In this document: one piece after another, positions 60,813 through 64,000 of the stretch
Layout: the number at the start of each line of letters is the position of its first letter
Position numbering within the stretch: the stretch's first letter is position 1
Assembly (NCBI GenBank): GCA_045804965.1
Contig: JBJMMD010000002.1
Location: 127,755 to 191,754 of the forward strand
From: CAVTUU01 sp045804965
Lineage (GTDB): Bacteria > Chloroflexota > Chloroflexia > Thermomicrobiales > UBA6265
Reading direction: 5' to 3'
Length of the DNA: 64,000 nt
Made by a program: the position numbers and the translations under genes
Notes under the pieces: generated by a model
The model's database searches: none
What the model was told of the DNA's origin: nothing
Seen by the model: the letters and a program-made list of their open reading frames with translations, nothing else

Positions 60813-62705
60813 GTGCGGCTCATCAAAATCGGGCTTGGCAGCATCAATCCCACGGTCGGCGCGGTCGATGCCAACATTGACCGCGTGATCGCGTCTGCCC
60901 GCGCCATGGCCGCCGACAACGTGACCATCGGGCTTTTCCCTGAACAGGTTACCGGCGGCTATCCACCCGAAGATCTTATTCAGTGGCAAGCGTTCGTTGA
61001 GCGCCAATGGCAGCAGTTTGAGCGCTTCGCGGCGGAGAGCGCGGACCTCCACGCCGCGTTTGTTGTCGGTATTGCGGTCGCCCACCAGGGACTGCGTTAC
61101 AACTCAGCGGCTGTCGTCGGCGGCGGGAAGATTCTCGGGCTCGTGCCCAAGGAAAAGTTGCCAACCTACAGCATTTTTTACGAAGGCCGCACCTTTTCGG
61201 GCGGCTATCCGAACCAGTTCGAGCTGCTGGAAGGCGTGCCATTCGGCGATCTGATCTTCCAATTTGATTTCGGATTGGTTTCAGTAGAGGTCTGTGAAGA
61301 CCTATGGAGCGCCGAAGGGCCAATGCGCCGGCGCGCATATGCCGGCGCCGAGTTGGTCTGCAATATCTCGGCGTCGCCGTTCCGGATCGGCATCGTCCAA
61401 ACGCGCCGGGAATTGATCGCGACCAGGGCATCCGACCACCAATTGACGATCGCCTATTGCAACGCCGTCGGCGCGAACGATGGGCTCATCTTCGACGGTG
61501 GCGGCTACGTAAATCAAAACGGGAAATGGATCTTAGAAGCGCCTCGCTTCGTCGAGGCCCACGTGGCTGCCGTCGTCGATCTCAACCGCACCGCTCGCCT
61601 TCGCTCTGAGAACACGACCTGGCGGCGCGACCGCGAGGATTATGGGGACGACGGTTCGCTACCCGAAATCATCGATGTCAGCGATGCCGTCTCGACGAGC
61701 GAGAGCCGCGCCAACCTGAAATACCCCGCGCCCGTGGAGCGCAGTTTCTTCCTGCCCGGGAAGGAATGCCGGCGGACCGCTCGCGAGGAGCTCTGCGAAG
61801 ACATTCTCGATGCCCTCTCTCTTGGCATTGGCGACTATTTCGAAAAGACCGGCGCATTCAAACTGATCGGGATTTCGCTCTCGGGCGGCCGCGACTCGCT
61901 GCTGACATTGCTGATCGCGCACCGCTACGCGTTCAAAGTCCACCCGGACAACCCTGGCAAGATTCTCCGCGCCTTCTACCAGCCTTCCCGCTACTCGTCC
62001 GCGGAAACCCGCCTGGGCGCGGAAACGATCTGTCAAGAACTGACGGTTCCGCTCGAAATCATCTCCATCGACGATGCCTACGAGCGCGAGCTCAGTGCCG
62101 CAAAGCAGATGCTCGACAAAGGGCAGGATGTCTCGGAGATCACGAAGCAAAACATCCAGGCTCGGGTCCGGGCGCAGCGGATGTGGAACTGGTCCAACTC
62201 GTCGGCCGGTCTCTTTTTGCAGACCGGCAATATGAGCGAAAAGGCGGTCGGCTACACCACGATCGGCGGTGATCTGATGGGCGCGCTCGCGGTCCTCGCC
62301 AATGTGCCGAAGACCGTCGTCATGTATCTGCTCGACTATCTCTACGAGCAGCACGGTTACGAGGGCATTCAACGCGTGCTGGCGAAACCGGCGGGACCGG
62401 AGCTGGCGGCGGATCAGATCGGCGAAGACGAGTTGATGCCCTTCCCAATCTTAGATGCCTGCTTTTATCTCTTCGCCGCCGAGAAACTCGTGCCGGATGA
62501 AATGCACGACATTCTGGTCGAGATGTTCCCGGACATCCCCGCCGCCCAGCTTGACGCATACATCGACAAATTCGTCAGGCTTTTCCTGCAATCGATTTAC
62601 AAGTGGGTCCAGTCGCCGCTGTCGCTCCACATCGGCAATCTCGATCTGGAACGGGAGCGGGCCCTGCAACTCCCGGTCGTGACCAAGTCCTCCTGGACCA
62701 CCTAG
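60813..62705 (+). CDS. nadE: Glutamine-dependent NAD+ synthetase
   Basis: Last step of NAD synthesis: amidation of nicotinic acid adenine dinucleotide with ammonia from glutamine. The 630-residue protein joins a nitrilase-type glutaminase (E44 in FPEQVTGGYPPEDL, K113 before LPTY, C161 in VEVCEDLW) to the ammonia-dependent synthetase (SGGRDS P-loop near residue 355; GNMSEKAVGYTTIGGDLMG). The GTG start has AGGAG nine bases upstream. The length and order match bacterial two-domain NadE; the variant GGRDS rather than GGxDS is normal. Confidence 0.95.
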   Translation: MRLIKIGLGSINPTVGAVDANIDRVIASARAMAADNVTIGLFPEQVTGGYPPEDLIQWQAFVERQWQQFERFAAESADLHAAFVVGIAVAHQGLRYNSAAVVGGGKILGLVPKEKLPTYSIFYEGRTFSGGYPNQFELLEGVPFGDLIFQFDFGLVSVEVCEDLWSAEGPMRRRAYAGAELVCNISASPFRIGIVQTRRELIATRASDHQLTIAYCNAVGANDGLIFDGGGYVNQNGKWILEAPRFVEAHVAAVVDLNRTARLRSENTTWRRDREDYGDDGSLPEIIDVSDAVSTSESRANLKYPAPVERSFFLPGKECRRTAREELCEDILDALSLGIGDYFEKTGAFKLIGISLSGGRDSLLTLLIAHRYAFKVHPDNPGKILRAFYQPSRYSSAETRLGAETICQELTVPLEIISIDDAYERELSAAKQMLDKGQDVSEITKQNIQARVRAQRMWNWSNSSAGLFLQTGNMSEKAVGYTTIGGDLMGALAVLANVPKTVVMYLLDYLYEQHGYEGIQRVLAKPAGPELAADQIGEDELMPFPILDACFYLFAAEKLVPDEMHDILVEMFPDIPAAQLDAYIDKFVRLFLQSIYKWVQSPLSLHIGNLDLERERALQLPVVTKSSWTT

Positions 62706-62837
62706 ACCCATGATCGCGGCATGTGATTTGCGCGGAAGCAGCTCGGTCCGTTCGCTCTGCCTCGGGCTGATGAATGGTGATGCAAGCCCGTGCGGGCGTG
62801 CGCGTGCGTCGATAATCGACGCGAGGGAGGGCTAGCG

Positions 62838-63704
62838 ATGCGTCGGTTCGCCGCGGTCATCACCGTGGCGGTGTTGTTGGTATCCGGAACAGTGGCGCCG
62901 GCGAGAGCCATTACGGGAAATTACGAGCCAGATTACGTCCATCCCTTTGTCGGGCTGGCGGTCTTTTACGACGCCGATGGCGAGTTTTTGCACCGATGCT
63001 CCGGCTCGCTCTTGACGCCGATTGTGTTCCTCACCGCCGGCCACTGCGTCGATGAGGCGACATCGGCACGAGTGTATTTCCAGCAAGACGCGGGCGTGAA
63101 TTACGATCCGGAGACCGAGCTTGATCCCGTCACCGGCTATCCCGAGGATTGCTACACACAGCCGTGCACGACCGGAAGCCAACTGTTCAACTTTGGCTTC
63201 AGCGATTTCAGTGGCTTGCCGAACACGCAGGATCTCGGAATCGTGATCCTTGACGAACCGATCTCTCTCGACGCCTATGGCGTCTTGCCCGCGGTTGGGA
63301 CCCTCGACCCGCTCGATACCAAGCGCGGGCGCCAAAATCTCGTCTTCACCGACAGCGGCTACGGCCTGAGCGAGTCGAACCCGGTCCACGTCGAGTCCTA
63401 CCGCGAGCGTCTGATGGCGACGTCGCGACTCGTCAACCTCAAAAGCGCGCTGACCGCCGGGTTCAACCTCCAGACGACCAACAACCCTGGCAATGGCAGC
63501 GGCGGCACCTGCTCGGGCGACTCCGGCGGACCGATCTTCTATCCGTCCGACAGCTTCGTCATCGTGGCCGTAACATCGTTCGGTCTCAACGAGTGGTGCC
63601 GCGGCGTTGACTTCGCCTATCGGACCGACCAGCAGGAGGCGATCGACTGGATTGTTGGCGTCGCGGATCAGTTTGGCGAGGCCGGGAATCTTATCTTCGC
63701 CTGA
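62838..63704 (+). CDS. Secreted trypsin-like serine protease (S1)
   Basis: Exported protease of 288 residues with a signal peptide (residues 1-24, VAVLLVSGTVAPARA) and a chymotrypsin-fold domain. Triad: H69 (FLTAGHCVD), D132 (NTQDLGIVIL) and S229 (CSGDSGGP). Six or so cysteines may form the disulfides common in this family. ATG 62838 has GGGAGGG seven bases upstream; the upstream in-frame ATG at 62790 lacks such a site. Substrate is unknown; a role in nutrient acquisition or surface processing is possible. Confidence 0.92.
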   Translation: MRRFAAVITVAVLLVSGTVAPARAITGNYEPDYVHPFVGLAVFYDADGEFLHRCSGSLLTPIVFLTAGHCVDEATSARVYFQQDAGVNYDPETELDPVTGYPEDCYTQPCTTGSQLFNFGFSDFSGLPNTQDLGIVILDEPISLDAYGVLPAVGTLDPLDTKRGRQNLVFTDSGYGLSESNPVHVESYRERLMATSRLVNLKSALTAGFNLQTTNNPGNGSGGTCSGDSGGPIFYPSDSFVIVAVTSFGLNEWCRGVDFAYRTDQQEAIDWIVGVADQFGEAGNLIFA

Positions 63705-63801
63705 CTCCAATTTCACGTGATCTTCGCGCACGGGCCGCGAGCCGGAATCGACTCTCGGTCCTCGTTCTGCCGTGCCGGTCGCTTCGCAAGCTCGAAGGCT
63801 T

Positions 63802-64000
63802 TTAGCCCGGCTTCGGTTTACGGTCAATTCGTATTGCGACGAGTCCGGCCATCGCAAGAGCGCCGCCGATCACTTTGGCCGCCCCAAACGATTCACTGAA
63901 GACGATCGCCGAGAGGATGCCCGCAATGATCGGCACTAGCATGGCAAAACTCGATGCTTCCGCCGCTCCCCGTTTGGCAATGCCCCAATTCCAGAACTGG
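63802..64000 (-). CDS. EamA-family transporter, C-terminal end (5' part beyond window)
   Basis: The minus strand reads, in frame to TAA 63802-63804, QFWNWGIAKRGAAEASSFAM then LVPIIAGILSAIVFSESFGA and AKVIGGALAMAGLVAIRI, which is the last two helices of an EamA transporter with the usual GA.L...G..L motif. About 65 residues are visible. A second EamA gene is at 38829-39779. The rest of the gene lies outside the window. Confidence 0.8.
   Translation of the reverse strand, partial: QFWNWGIAKRGAAEASSFAMLVPIIAGILSAIVFSESFGAAKVIGGALAMAGLVAIRIDRKPKPG

Noticed and set aside
1..64000. tRNA, rRNA, CRISPR or insertion-sequence genes
   Set aside because: No cloverleaf with a TTC-type arm, no rRNA-like block, no regularly spaced repeats outside the TNTP coding repeats, and no transposase-like product were seen by eye; a covariance-model search would be needed to exclude small RNAs.

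Overview
This 64 kb window is a chromosomal segment, about 60% G+C, from what is most likely a Chloroflexota bacterium of the Thermomicrobia/Sphaerobacter kind. That placement is inferred from surface proteins with TNTP/PTNTP-type repeats, three luciferase-like (LLM) flavin/F420-type oxidoreductases, two tandem membrane glycosyltransferases, a phosphatidylinositol-synthase/PimA-like pair and many GTG/TTG starts. No 16S rRNA or other marker is present to confirm it. No rRNA, tRNA, CRISPR array, transposase or prophage was recognised.

Region by region. 1-2.8 kb: 5' part of purD, then divergent rlmN and trmO-like genes. 2.75-5.4 kb: two LLM oxidoreductase paralogues flanking an AbrB/Doc-type toxin-antitoxin pair with its own promoter and operator-like inverted repeat. 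5.4-9.1 kb: a translationally coupled operon of two ABC ATPases and two permeases. 9.2-11.2 kb: MscS channel and PLP aminotransferase. 11.4-14 kb: two signal-less HtrA-like proteases coupled to a LuxR-type regulator with a degraded receiver domain. 14-18.3 kb: LysM lipoprotein, nitrilase-family amidase, class II aldolase with an N-terminal extension, repeat elements, zinc alcohol dehydrogenase. 18.3-21.6 kb: two paralogous secreted proteins with LPxTG-like C-termini, each followed by a hairpin. 21.7-24.3 kb: GNAT enzyme and a parA-parB pair. 24.3-31 kb: DUF4397 surface protein, lipoprotein, GNAT plus enolase-superfamily epimerase pair, and several very small membrane-protein genes. 31-37.6 kb: exported HtrA, NarL-type two-component system, MFS exporter, SIMPL protein. 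37.8-41.8 kb: SNase-like protein lacking one catalytic arginine, EamA transporter coupled to a threonine/serine dehydratase, SH3b protein. 41.8-46.8 kb: two tandem GT39-type glycosyltransferases and an M20 amidase, with an amidase remnant between the glycosyltransferases showing that the block arose by tandem duplication. 46.9-52.5 kb: TMEM175-like channel, then a long minus-strand run (PimA-like mannosyltransferase, CDP-alcohol phosphatidyltransferase, small membrane protein, LLM enzyme, MOSC protein, M24 peptidase). 52.6-59.6 kb: complete Opp/Dpp ABC importer and a double-SIS sugar isomerase/deglycase-like protein. 59.7-64 kb: universal stress protein, glutamine-dependent NAD synthetase, secreted trypsin-like protease, and the 3' end of an EamA transporter.

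Many genes concern the envelope: surface proteins, glycosylation, phosphoinositide-type lipid heads, proteases and stress signalling. Two of the three HtrA-type loci sit beside LuxR-family regulators. The signals judged most worth following are the duplicated GT39/amidase block with its relic, the HtrA-HtrA-degenerate regulator cassette, the SIS-Opp uptake cluster, the Doc-like toxin lacking its Fic histidine, and several precise palindromes in promoter regions.
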